From Spirosoma panaciterrae DSM 21099 (lineage in GTDB: Bacteria > Bacteroidota > Bacteroidia > Cytophagales > Spirosomataceae), in contig NZ_KB893182.1 in the NCBI RefSeq assembly GCF_000374025.1, positions 62,001-126,000 of the forward strand: a stretch of 64,000 nucleotides of DNA, written 5' to 3'. A program made the position numbers and the translations under genes. Below the pieces are notes generated by a model, which made no database searches, had not been told where the DNA came from, and saw nothing but the letters and a program-made list of their open reading frames with translations. Shown piece after piece: positions 27,430 to 36,062 of this stretch (position 1 is its first letter; each line of letters begins with the position of its first letter).

Positions 27430-27904
27430 TGTTTTCTTGAATTTTTTCTATTTTATGTAAAGAAAGATAAAAACCTCGAATAAGACAACGGTCAACTTTT
27501 TCCCGGACGATGCAAAGATTGTAAGGTATACGCGTTCATGACTACTGATCTATCGTCTGTAGCTGTTCTTCACCTCGGTACGTGTACAGCGTTTTGAAAA
27601 ACCGCTGCTGGCAGTTGGTTATTTTATTACCAATTTCGCGGTCGTATACACCCTGGCGGGATAGCTTCAAGTCATCATTGAAAATAGCTGTCACTATTTC
27701 TCCTGCTAAGTCGTCTAACTCCGTCTTTAGGGCTTCATAAGTTGGGCCATGAATAAACAGAATACGCTCCAGAAAATTAGTTCTGAGAAGAGCAAGTGCT
27801 TCTTTATAGGCTTTCGATAGACGGTCCTTTTCTTCTTCAGATAATTCCGCAGAACGAATCGTTGATTTCTGTTTATGTAACTCATCAAACGTTAAATACA
27901 CTAA

Positions 27905-28766
27905 GAAGATGTTGGGAAATTACTTTTGGCGATAAGCATCAATTCGCTGTAACATGATTTGAATATTGGCTAAATACAGCCAATTGACCGAAGAGAATAC
28001 GGTATGCTCGTGGTCTTTCACGATACGCCGGAAGAAATTAGTCCATGCAATACTTCTTTCCACTACCCACCGCTTAGCTACCGGCACAAACCCTTGAGCT
28101 GATTCAGGTCGGGAGGCCTTCTCAAACTCAATACTCCATTGGGTCAGTTCGTTGGCAAAGATTCCATTATAGGATTGATCACCAAAAACTTTTTCCAGCC
28201 GCTCCCCAGCCCGCCACAGTATTGACGATATAAGTTGTTTGCCGAGTTGGCCATCCGCTTGATTAGCAGCATCCACATCGGTGGCCCAGAGTCGTCCCTG
28301 GGTATCAACGACAAAGGTTCGTTTTCGCCCGTTGACTCGCTTATGAGGGTCCGTACCCCGGTAATTGCCAATCATAGGTGAGAGCTTAATCGACTGTGAG
28401 TCAATACATAACACAGAGGGATAGGTTTCGCGACTATTGTTAACCCGATCCAGTTGATTCAGGGCTGCATTGATATGTTCGAAGGTGCCCTTGTTCTTCC
28501 ATTGGTCGAAGTAATAATAAACGGCCTGCCAATGGGGCCAGCCGGGAGGCAGGTTTCGCCATTGGCATCCGGTGCGCAACAGCCATAAAATGGCATCTAC
28601 CATTTGCCGAAGGTCATGTTTACGCTTGCGCTGAAGATTAAAAAAAGGCGATATTGTTGCCCACTGGTAGTCGGTCAGTGGTTGCCACTGCGTTGTCATT
28701 ACTTTGTTTCTTGGTCGATACAAAGTTGACGCGACTACCAGCCCTTTTCAATTCCCCAACATGTTC
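27905..28766 (-). mobile_element. IS5-family insertion sequence, 862 bp
   Basis: Imperfect terminal inverted repeats are visible: AAGATGTTGGGAAATT at the left end and AACATGTTGGGGAATT (inverse complement) at the right, two mismatches in 16. Both sides carry the direct repeat CTAAG, with TAA at 27902-27904 and 28767-28769 as the likely target duplication; a TNA target fits the IS427/IS1031 group. One transposase gene fills the element and its stop codon lies within the left repeat. It interrupts a chromosomal gene without disturbing the flanks, so it looks recent. Confidence 0.88.
27920..28699 (-). CDS. IS5-family DDE transposase
   Basis: About 259 residues from the ATG at 28699 (MTTQWQPLTDYQWATI). 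An N-terminal DUF4096-like domain (MVDAILWLLRTGCQWRNLPP) precedes the DDE catalytic region: CIDSQSIKLSP (first Asp), LWATDVDAANQADGQ (second Asp), and the Y/R-E signature RWVVERSIAWTNFFRRIVKDHE (Glu). Length and motifs are normal for a single-frame IS427-group transposase, so it may still be active. Confidence 0.92.
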   Translation of the reverse strand: MTTQWQPLTDYQWATISPFFNLQRKRKHDLRQMVDAILWLLRTGCQWRNLPPGWPHWQAVYYYFDQWKNKGTFEHINAALNQLDRVNNSRETYPSVLCIDSQSIKLSPMIGNYRGTDPHKRVNGRKRTFVVDTQGRLWATDVDAANQADGQLGKQLISSILWRAGERLEKVFGDQSYNGIFANELTQWSIEFEKASRPESAQGFVPVAKRWVVERSIAWTNFFRRIVKDHEHTVFSSVNWLYLANIQIMLQRIDAYRQK

Positions 28767-29049
28767 TAAGTCAAGCTTATTTCGCACAATATCGGGGTAC
28801 CATTCGAGCCTGATCGTTTGCTGCCTTAACCGTTCTACCTCTATACTAACAAGTCTATCTTTTTCTTTTTGTTCGGCAGCAGCTTTTCGGTTTTGGCGTT
28901 GCTGAATAATATATGTAAGTACGGTAAACAGAAGCACAATTAGTGCAATGATATCGTTGGTCCAGTCAGCCCCAGGCAGTTTATCAACAAAAGAGCCAGA
29001 ACTTGGTTGGCTCTGGCTTGTTGATAAAATAGAGGTGCTGATGGGCTGT

Positions 29050-29371
29050 TTAGGCTGCAAGGGCATTCTCTTCAGTTAGTATGCGGTCAATAGCTTCTTC
29101 TAAATCATCGGTAACGTCGTAGCGCTGGGCCTTCGTAAATTCTACACGTGTTAAAAAGCCTTCACGCCCGTAAGCACGCACAGCATTTATCAGGAACTCT
29201 TCGAGAAAAGATGGATTAATTGACCGGACTTGTTCCGGTATCACAATGATCAATTTATCAGCAGAAGCTATCCGTTCATCAATTCTTACGGACTTCTATG
29301 CCCCGATACCGTCCTGTAAATACCTTCGCACCTGGTGTAAGGTATTCACCAAGAATAATTCTATCTACCAT
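29050..29371 (-). pseudogene. STAS-like (DUF4325-type) gene with a frameshift
   Basis: From ATG 29371 the frame reads MVDRIILGEYLTPGAKVFTG then RYRGIEVRKN and stops. One base out of frame it continues IDERIASADKLIIVIPEQV, then RSINPSFLEEFLINAVRAYG to the stop at 29050. The joined protein has the pattern of STAS-like DUF4325 domains (G...R..G..VR, then a beta strand, then NPSFLEEF). A single-base excess near 29281-29286 explains the break. The start overlaps the GHKL-type gene by 11 bp and the end overlaps the membrane-protein gene by 17 bp. A sequencing error cannot be excluded. Confidence 0.7.
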
Positions 29372-29997
29372 GGGATGATTGATTCGGTTGTTGTATTGGG
29401 GCCGTATTTCCCGGTTTTATGCAAATTTTGGCAGAAAGCATGGTACCAGGGAAGTAATCGGGTACAAATTTAACTAATTTTTTGTCAGGTTGTTCTTCAA
29501 TATCGCCTGTCTGATTAAAAGGCATTACCTTAAACCGATGGGTTTTACCGTCTCGTATAATCTCCTTTGTCTCAATTTGATAGCTTCCATCAAAAATGAT
29601 ACGAGTATTGCCTGATATAATTGTCATACTCGACAAATTATCGTATTCCGTATCACCTTTTAAGCTGAAAAAGCTGTCTATAAAACGGATTGAGCCATTG
29701 CCTCGTTTCCAGTCTTTATGACTGGTTACGCCTTCCTGAAGAGCATATAACGTCCACAGGGTTTCTTCTTCAAACTCGGCTTTGGAGAACCATCTTTTTC
29801 GGGTGTAAGTTTCCGAAAGGCGTTGCATTTGCTTGACAACCGTTTGGTTAGGGCATTTGGGATCTTTGAATTTTTCATAAATCGTATCCCCGAAATTCAT
29901 AATTACCAGTTGTAAAATGCCGAGTATACCTTCTTCCTGGGGTTGTTCATGAAAGTACCCTATTGAGTAGAGGTAATCAGTGGTTGCGTGTTCACTG
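29361..29997 (-). pseudogene. GHKL-type ATPase-like gene, truncated at the 5' end
   Basis: The open frame begins next to an inverted-repeat element at 29999 and runs to the stop at 29361. It includes YFHEQPQEEGILGILQLVI and FGDTIYEKF (N-box-like), ALQEGVTSHKDWKRGNGSIR (G1/G2-like), SSMTIISGNTRIIFDG and DYFPGTMLSAKICI (the final strand motif). These resemble histidine-kinase-like ATPases encoded next to STAS-like genes. The only ATG (29900) falls inside the N-box region, so the true N terminus is missing. The family call rests on motif pattern and is moderate. Confidence 0.55.
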
Positions 29998-29998
29998 G

Positions 29999-30124
29999 CT
30001 GTATGTCGTCAAATGGAAGTGGACATAACTAAGGTGGCTTGGGTGAGACAACCGGGGTGCCGATGCGATTACTGAATTGTATCTTTCACCGCTTATTTAT
30101 CCACTCTCATTTGACGACATACAG
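29999..30124. mobile_element. 126-bp inverted-repeat element (MITE-like)
   Basis: CTGTATGTCGTCAAATG at 29999-30015 is repeated inverted at 30108-30124. The similarity extends inward for about 26 bases (GGAAGTGGA against AGAGTGGAT). About 70 bp of non-coding sequence lie between. No transposase is present. The truncated ATPase-like frame ends exactly at the left repeat, consistent with insertion or deletion mediated by this element. The parent element is not known to me. Confidence 0.65.
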
Positions 30125-30145
30125 TGCATTTGACGACATACAGTG
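30108..30145. repeat. Tandem pair of a 19-bp element end
   Basis: CATTTGACGACATACAGTG occurs twice head to tail (30108-30126 and 30127-30145). The first 17 bases are the right inverted repeat of the neighbouring small element. The second copy could be the end of another element or a product of recombination at the end. Confidence 0.75.
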
Positions 30146-30197
30146 CATTGGCAGTACAGAGTAGACCTATTTGTTCAGCCTGTACGATTGGTGACGA

Positions 30198-31061
30198 TTA
30201 GCTTTTCTGACCAGCCTGTTCGATCTGTTCCGTTTGTGCATGGCCCTCCGGAATGGGTGGGGCTAGCATGGGCTCGTCGCCCACGGGCTGCGCTTTGATT
30301 TCCCGAAACTCGCTCTTGCCATCTATCGACGGGCCTTGGGTCCACCTCCGATTCTGTCCGGCCGATCGGGAGTCGGGGTCAATGTTAGTATCCACAAAGG
30401 CGTAGCTGAACTCCTGATGTTCCTGGCTTTGTGGGAAACTGTTCGGAATAGGCAATACACCCCGAATATCGCCATGCCCCAACTCTTCCAGTACAGCCAG
30501 CCATTGCTGCTGGTGCATGGTATCGCGAGCGATCAGAAAAGCCAGCATGTCTTTCATGCCTGCATCGTCCGTCATTTCGTAAAGCCGCGTGGCCAGCGTA
30601 CGTCCGGTAGATTCGGCCATTACATTGGCAAACATATCGGACGCTATGTTGCCGGAGCTTACTACCCAGGAGCCATTGAAGGGAACCCCATTGGCATCGG
30701 CCGCCAGTGCGCCCATACCACCCGACAGAAAGTGTCGGGGATCTCCACCACCAATAATTTTTTCCATCAGTGGATCGTCACCAACAATTGATTCGATGAC
30801 ACTGCTATGAGCGCCCTGAAGGTTCAGGCAAACGGCTGTAGCCAGCATTTCGATATGGGCCATTTCTTCGGTGCCAGTATTGAGTAGCATATCCCGATAA
30901 CGGACGGGACCTCGTGCATTCCAGGCCTGGAACAGGTATTGCAGGCAGACTCTAATCTCTCCTTCAATGCCTCCTATGGCTTGCTGAAGGGCGCGGGCGA
31001 ACTGAGGATTAGGTTTGTCGACCTTAACGGTGTACTGGAGTTTTTTGTCGTGATAAAACAT
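30198..31061 (-). CDS. Manganese catalase
   Basis: 287 residues from the ATG at 31061 (MFYHDKKLQYTVKVDKPNPQ), the usual start of this family; an upstream frame to 31139 is not needed. The four-helix bundle ligands are visible: GGIEGEIRVCLQYLFQAWN, GTEEMAHIEML, the AESTGR segment and ARDTMHQQQWLAVLEEL. It disproportionates hydrogen peroxide with a di-manganese centre, without haem. The proline- and charge-rich C-terminal tail is typical. It is divergent from the broken dehydrogenase gene to its right. Confidence 0.93.
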   Translation of the reverse strand: MFYHDKKLQYTVKVDKPNPQFARALQQAIGGIEGEIRVCLQYLFQAWNARGPVRYRDMLLNTGTEEMAHIEMLATAVCLNLQGAHSSVIESIVGDDPLMEKIIGGGDPRHFLSGGMGALAADANGVPFNGSWVVSSGNIASDMFANVMAESTGRTLATRLYEMTDDAGMKDMLAFLIARDTMHQQQWLAVLEELGHGDIRGVLPIPNSFPQSQEHQEFSYAFVDTNIDPDSRSAGQNRRWTQGPSIDGKSEFREIKAQPVGDEPMLAPPIPEGHAQTEQIEQAGQKS

Positions 31062-31359
31062 AAAAAATAGAGGGTTTATTAGCTCGTCTCTGGCCCATAT
31101 CATGAGCAAAAGGAGCGTCTGAACCAGCCTTTTTATCAATCGATAAACGGCATTGGTATTGCCTTACCAACGCCCTTTGAACAGCCAGTGGCTTTAAAAT
31201 AAAAGGCAGAGTGAGCGAACGGCCGGTGAGCTTTTAAGTGTCCGTTTCCGAAATAGACACGCCCCGTTTCCTTACTCGTTTGGCCGAGTCTGGCTACTCC
31301 CACCGACAAACGAGTTGGTATAAACAGTCCCAATCAATTAATCGTAGCAAAACATCCGT

Positions 31360-32514
31360 ATGCTAGCCATGAATTATCGGGGCCCTCGACGGGTCCGTAT
31401 TGACTCAAAACCGTATCCCGAAATCAAACACCCGGAAGATGCCATCGTGCGGGTGACCCGCTCCTGCATTTGTGGGTCTGATTTGCATTTGTACAACGGC
31501 AATGTGCCGGATACACGCGTTGGTTCCACATTCGGACATGAATTTATTGGTATTGTCGAGGAAATCGGCTCCGACGTACATAAGCTCAAAGTTGGCGATC
31601 AGGTACTGGTTCCCTTCAATATTGCCTGTGGCAAGTGCTCTTTCTGTCAGCAGGGGTTGTACGGCAACTGCCATGAATCGAATACCGAGGCCACGGCCGT
31701 AGGCGGCATCTTTGGATATTCGCATACGGCGGGGGGATTCGATGGTGGCCAGGCCGAATTTGTGCGGGTTCCTTATGCCAATTTCGGCCCTACGGTTATC
31801 CCACCAGGTATGGACCCCGACGATGCCGTTCTGCTGACGGATGTAGTCCCAACAGGTTACCAGGCTGCTGAAATGGGAGGGATTCAACCCGGCGATACTG
31901 TTGTGGTATTTGGTGCCGGACCAGTAGGCATTATGGCCGCTCGCTGTTCGTGGTTATTTGGTGCCGGGCGCGTCATTGTCATTGACCAGGTTGATTATCG
32001 TCTGGAGTTTGTCCGAAATTATGCGCCCTGCGAAGCCTACAATTTCAAAGAAATGGATGACCCGGTGGTGTTTATCAAAAAAATGACGGACTGGCTGGGG
32101 GTTGATGTTTGTATCGATGCGGTTGGGGCCGAAGCTGCGGGAAGCGCCCTACAGACCATTACCGGGCGAAAATTGTTGATTCAGGCCGGTTCGGCAACGG
32201 CGCTTCACTGGGCTATCAATTCCGATAAAAAAGGATGAATTGTGTCGGTAGTGGGGGTATATGGCCCAACGGATAATCTGGTTCCGATTGGTAATGTAGT
32301 GAATAAAGGACTTACCATCCGGGCGAACCAGGCTTCAGTAAAACGGCTTCTGCCTCGGCTCATCGACCATGTCCAAAATGGCATTTTGAACCCTAAAGCC
32401 CTGATTACTCACCGGGTGCCTCTGGAAGACATTGCCGATGCGTATAACATCTTTGCCAATAAACTCGACAACTGCATTAAACCCGTTCTGATGCCGCCTT
32501 CGGCTCGAAGCTAA
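31360..32514 (+). pseudogene. Zinc-dependent alcohol dehydrogenase with an in-frame stop
   Basis: A full-length medium-chain dehydrogenase is readable in one frame except for TGA at 32236-32238. Catalytic zinc (CICGSDLHLYNG, GHEFIGIVEEIG), structural zinc (CGKCSFCQQGLYGNC) and NAD-binding (VVFGAGPVGIMAARC) motifs lie before the stop. IVSVVGVYGPTDNLVPIGN and the C-terminal lid follow it. The stop falls between ...SDKKG and IVSVVG, where relatives usually have one more Gly (GGA). One G-to-T change explains it, so this is a recent nonsense mutation, a sequencing error or rare readthrough. Confidence 0.85.
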
Positions 32515-32526
32515 CGTACAACTCCT

Positions 32527-33033
32527 ATGGAAACTATCGAAACATTAGCCGGTAAGTATACACATATCCGGGGCTGGGGCATCGATGCCGACCCCAAAAA
32601 TGACCCAACCTACCCCATTAAGAATCGGACCGATGCCGAACAACGAGGGTACTCATGGGAGCGCCCCTCACAACAACCCATTGACACGGAGGTACTTCGC
32701 TCGATTGAACGCCCAAACGTGAGCGCGGTTTTCGGAACGTCTGTTCCTCCGACAGGACTTAGCGGACAGATTCGTCGATTTGCCTTTCGATTCAGTGAGT
32801 CGGAATATGGGCATTGGTTACCCTTGCTGCTGGCCGATCGGGTCAACGTGGTAGAGGGCTTTATCGATGATGTCAGACAAGGGCGCGTGCCTAACATTTT
32901 TGCTGAAAAGGGGATGCTGGCCGATTGGAAATACAATCGAAAAGGTCTGCTTCAGCAAGTGTTGATCGGTGCTGTGGTAACCACTACTGTACTGACGATC
33001 CTGTCCAGAAACAGGAGTCCCCGACGAGCGTAA
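32527..33033 (+). CDS. Conserved hypothetical protein with C-terminal membrane segment
   Basis: 168 residues; the N-terminal GWGIDADPKNDPTYPIK and ERPNVSAVFGTSVPPTGLSG read like a conserved Bacteroidota family of unknown function. The segment LPLLLADRVNVVEGFIDDVRQG is predicted helical, and VLIGAVVTTTVLTILS near the end is one membrane helix followed by a basic tail (N-out or tail-anchored topology not decided). It starts 12 bp after the broken dehydrogenase and shares its transcript. Function unknown. Confidence 0.7.
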   Translation: METIETLAGKYTHIRGWGIDADPKNDPTYPIKNRTDAEQRGYSWERPSQQPIDTEVLRSIERPNVSAVFGTSVPPTGLSGQIRRFAFRFSESEYGHWLPLLLADRVNVVEGFIDDVRQGRVPNIFAEKGMLADWKYNRKGLLQQVLIGAVVTTTVLTILSRNRSPRRA

Positions 33034-33224
33034 AATAAACTTTATAGCCAGCACAAACGATCGCATGAAACAGGTACAACCAATGCCCTTCGGTCATTTC
33101 TATAAAAACGATCTCTAAGTCAGGTTAACAGTAAGGTATTTTGCTGAACGTGAGGATAGAGTCGATAAAAAGCGAAGGCATCGATAACGGGCGAATTAGG
33201 GATTTCTCTGATCATGAGGAGGCC

Positions 33225-33265
33225 AAAAAACGCGGCAAGCACCGATCATACGGATGCTTGCCGCG
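33225..33265 (-). terminator. Rho-independent terminator of the iorAB operon
   Basis: On the minus strand an 11-bp perfect stem (CGCGGCAAGCA / TGCTTGCCGCG, 33231-33265) is followed by TTTTTT. It lies 25 bases beyond the stop codon of the large molybdenum-enzyme subunit. Confidence 0.9.
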
Positions 33266-33290
33266 TGTCTAAACTGGGCGTCAGGCCAGG

Positions 33291-35546
33291 TTAGATTCGC
33301 TTCTCCAGATCGGGTTTAAACGGTTGATTATAGTGTCGTTTGCCTGTCGTTTTATATAACGCATTGGCCACGGCACCAAATACAGGAGGGAATGGTGGCT
33401 CCCCTAAACCCGTGGGGTCAATATCATTCTCGACAAAGTGAACTTCGATCTGTTTGGGGGCTTCGTTATGACGAATGATACGGTAATTATGGAAATTGCT
33501 TTGTTCGGCAGCACCGGCCTTATGGGTCAGGGCTCCGTAAAATGCATTCCCGATTCCGTCAACCACCGCTCCCTGGACCATATTTTTGGCTGATTCCGGG
33601 TTGATGACAATGCCGCAATCCATGGCGCTGAATACCCGTTCCACATACGGTACACCATTGCGGGTGATCATATCGACTACATGGGCGGCATAGGAGTTAT
33701 GGCAGAAGTAAGCGGCCACTCCCCGGTTGTATGTCTCGTTGCCCGGTTTGTTCCATCCCGATTTGTCGCGTACCAGGTTAAGTACACCCGCATATCGATC
33801 GGGGTCATACTCATTGTTTTTGCCGACCGGGGCCTCCTTGGCCCGTTTTAAAAGTTCGAGCCGGAATTCAATGGGGTCTTTGCCCATGGCTTCGGCCAGT
33901 TCGTCCAGAAAAGACTGTTCGGCAGCTGCGTTGAAGTTGGAACGGGGTGCCCGGAAAGCACCAATGGTGATATTGGATGGAATCTGCCAGCCTTCGGCCA
34001 GGTAATTATCCACCGCTCCGGCCGGAAATCGATTGGCATGAATGGGGTGCTCGGGTATGCCGCCCCCTTTTACATGGAAGGCAATCAGGTTTTTATTCGC
34101 GTCTAAAGCGGCCCGATACGTAGCGGTATACATCGGCCGATAGATGCCGTAGGTCATGTCGTCTTCCCGAGTGTACATTAGCTTGATGGGGGCTTTGGCT
34201 TTTCTGGAGATCAGGGCTGCTTCTACCAGATAATGCGAATAAGCCCGTCGGCCAAATCCGCCCCCCATCCGGGTCATCTGAATCTCGATTTTGTCGGCTG
34301 GTAGCCCCAATCGTTTGACGAGAGTTTGCTCGGCTACGCCCGGCGCCTGTAGTGGACCTGCCAAAAGGGCTTTTTCGTCGGTCACATGGGCAAAGAAGTT
34401 CATCGGCTCCATCGTGTTGTGCGCCAGAAAAGGAGCCGTGTAAGTCCGCTCTATAATTTGCGCTGCATTTTTGAAGGCCGTGTCCGGGTCACCGTCTTTT
34501 CGGAGCTGCGTGGCTGGTTTTTGCGCCCATTCCTTCATTTTTTGTAGGTGTGAGGTCGAGCTTTCCAGACCGGCCGGTGTTATTTCCTCTACCTTACGCC
34601 CGAATGCGTTCATGGTTTCTCGAAGTTCAGGGGCTGGCTCCCATTGGACCTTCAGCTTTTTGCGGGCATTCATAACCTCCCAGGTGGTTTTGCCTACTAC
34701 GACAAGAGCCTCATTGAATGACCGGGTTTCGAAAGCGCCCCGTTCAGAGCCTTCTTCAAAAAGCGTAATCGTGAAAACGTCTTTAATACCCGGCATTTTC
34801 AGCGTTTGGGAGGCATCAAACGATTTTAATTTCATACCGAAAGCGGGTGGATGCTGAATCATGGCGATCAGCATACCCTCCTGTCGGTAGTCCAGCCCGA
34901 ACAACGGTTTGCCTGTTACGACTTTGAGTCCTTCAACATTTTTCTTCGAGTTTCTGACAATACTAAACGCTTTGGGGGATTTGAACGTAACGGCTTTGGG
35001 TATAGGGAGGTCGGCAGCTTTGGAGGCCAGTTCACCGTAGGTGGCCGATTTCCCGGATTTCTCGTGGTAGAGCTTCCCGGCTTTGGTCGTTATCTCTTCA
35101 ACGGGCACCTGCCAGCTTTGGGCAGCGGCTTCCCGCAGCATTTGCCGGGCCGAAGCCCCTGCGGTTCGTAACGGCTTCCAGTACGATCTGACGGACTGGC
35201 TTCCACCCGTAAATTGAGAGCCAAATTTGACGTTATCGTGCGGGGCTATCTCGACCACCACCTGCTGCCAGTCGGCATCCAGCTCTTCGGCAATGATCAT
35301 CGGAAGGGATGTCATCACGTTCTGGCCAAACTCAGGATTGGGACACATGAGCTTCACGACATTGTCGGGGGTAATTTTGATGTAGCCCGTAAGCAGGACG
35401 CCCTGATCGGGCAGGTTCAGAGCCTGTACTTTGTCGGCAGGTTTAAAACTGGATAGCCAGCTAATACTGAGCATCATGCCACCGCCCGAAAGCAGTGAAG
35501 CCTTCAGAAAAGAACGTCGGTTATAAGTCGTTTTTGTGTTTTCCAT
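33291..35546 (-). CDS. Molybdopterin-binding large subunit, xanthine dehydrogenase family (IorB type)
   Basis: 751 residues with a twin-arginine signal (RRSFLKAS, R10-R11), so it is folded with its cofactor before export. Molybdopterin-binding segments of the aldehyde oxidase/xanthine dehydrogenase family are visible: FGQNVMTSLPMIIAEELDA, GGGFGRRAYSHYL, GAFRAPRSNFNAAAEQSF, and the C-terminal GLGEPPFPPVFGAVANAL with the catalytic Glu. It most resembles isoquinoline 1-oxidoreductase beta subunits, but the true substrate (an aldehyde or N-heterocycle) cannot be read from sequence. Its partner small subunit is 33 bp upstream. Confidence 0.9.
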   Translation of the reverse strand: MENTKTTYNRRSFLKASLLSGGGMMLSISWLSSFKPADKVQALNLPDQGVLLTGYIKITPDNVVKLMCPNPEFGQNVMTSLPMIIAEELDADWQQVVVEIAPHDNVKFGSQFTGGSQSVRSYWKPLRTAGASARQMLREAAAQSWQVPVEEITTKAGKLYHEKSGKSATYGELASKAADLPIPKAVTFKSPKAFSIVRNSKKNVEGLKVVTGKPLFGLDYRQEGMLIAMIQHPPAFGMKLKSFDASQTLKMPGIKDVFTITLFEEGSERGAFETRSFNEALVVVGKTTWEVMNARKKLKVQWEPAPELRETMNAFGRKVEEITPAGLESSTSHLQKMKEWAQKPATQLRKDGDPDTAFKNAAQIIERTYTAPFLAHNTMEPMNFFAHVTDEKALLAGPLQAPGVAEQTLVKRLGLPADKIEIQMTRMGGGFGRRAYSHYLVEAALISRKAKAPIKLMYTREDDMTYGIYRPMYTATYRAALDANKNLIAFHVKGGGIPEHPIHANRFPAGAVDNYLAEGWQIPSNITIGAFRAPRSNFNAAAEQSFLDELAEAMGKDPIEFRLELLKRAKEAPVGKNNEYDPDRYAGVLNLVRDKSGWNKPGNETYNRGVAAYFCHNSYAAHVVDMITRNGVPYVERVFSAMDCGIVINPESAKNMVQGAVVDGIGNAFYGALTHKAGAAEQSNFHNYRIIRHNEAPKQIEVHFVENDIDPTGLGEPPFPPVFGAVANALYKTTGKRHYNQPFKPDLEKRI

Positions 35547-35579
35547 GGTAAGGTTCTGTTTGCGCGTTGAGGCACCTGA

Positions 35580-36035
35580 TTACTTCCGGGCGGCTGATTT
35601 AATGGCTTCTTTGATGCGGAGGTAAGTACCACATCGGCAGATATTACCACTCATGGCCGCATCGATGTCGGCATCGCTTGGGTTCGGATTGGTTTTGAGC
35701 AGAGAGGCTGCGCTCATGATTTGTCCTGCCTGGCAGTAGCCACACTGGGCTACATCCTGTTCGAGCCAGGCTTTTTGTACGGGATGGTCGCCATTGGCCG
35801 AAAGCCCTTCGATGGTGGTAACGGCCTGATTGCCTACTACAGAAATGGGTAGCTGACAGGAGCGAACGGCGGTCCCATCCAGGTGAACCGTACAGGCGCC
35901 ACACTGAGCCATGCCGCAACCGTATTTGGTGCCTGTCAGGTCGAGGTGGTCGCGCAGGACCCAAAGCATGGGCGTCGATGGATCTACATCGACCTGCCTG
36001 CTTTTTCCGTTGATTTTTAAACTGAATTTTGCCAA
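35580..36035 (-). CDS. [2Fe-2S] small subunit of the molybdenum hydroxylase (IorA type)
   Basis: 151 residues with two Fe-S domains. The plant-ferredoxin type is ligated by C40, C45, C48 and C60 ([15 protein letters not shown]). The helical type is ligated by C98, C101, C133 and C135 ([19 protein letters not shown]). It carries electrons from the molybdenum centre of the subunit encoded 33 bp downstream. No FAD subunit is present, as is usual for the two-subunit periplasmic type, so a cytochrome is the likely acceptor. Confidence 0.94.
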   Translation of the reverse strand: MAKFSLKINGKSRQVDVDPSTPMLWVLRDHLDLTGTKYGCGMAQCGACTVHLDGTAVRSCQLPISVVGNQAVTTIEGLSANGDHPVQKAWLEQDVAQCGYCQAGQIMSAASLLKTNPNPSDADIDAAMSGNICRCGTYLRIKEAIKSAARK

Positions 36036-36062
36036 TGTGTGTACGAGTTTAAGGGGTATCGA

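Larger units (their letters stand above)
27542..29066 (-). pseudogene. Membrane/coiled-coil protein gene split by an IS5-family insertion
   Basis: The 5' part (29066-28767, 100 codons) has an N-terminal membrane segment (DIIALIVLLFTVLTYII) and a basic, charged helix (QRQNRKAAAEQKEKDR). The 3' part (27901-27542, 119 codons) begins VYLTFDELHKQK. Removing the insertion and one copy of the duplicated TTA codon joins ...KLDL to VYLTF in frame, giving an intact protein of 219 residues. Family not recognised. It overlaps the STAS-like gene by 17 bp and belonged to the same operon. The 3' fragment could be expressed from GTG 27901, but that is unlikely to be useful. Confidence 0.8.

Noticed and set aside
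27542-27901. Independent 119-residue gene with a GTG start
   Set aside because: The frame joins exactly to the upstream fragment once the insertion sequence and one target-site copy are removed, so it is the 3' end of a split gene.
32236-32238. TGA in the dehydrogenase as a selenocysteine codon
   Set aside because: The position is an ordinary glycine in relatives and not a catalytic Cys, and no selenocysteine insertion hairpin is evident after it.
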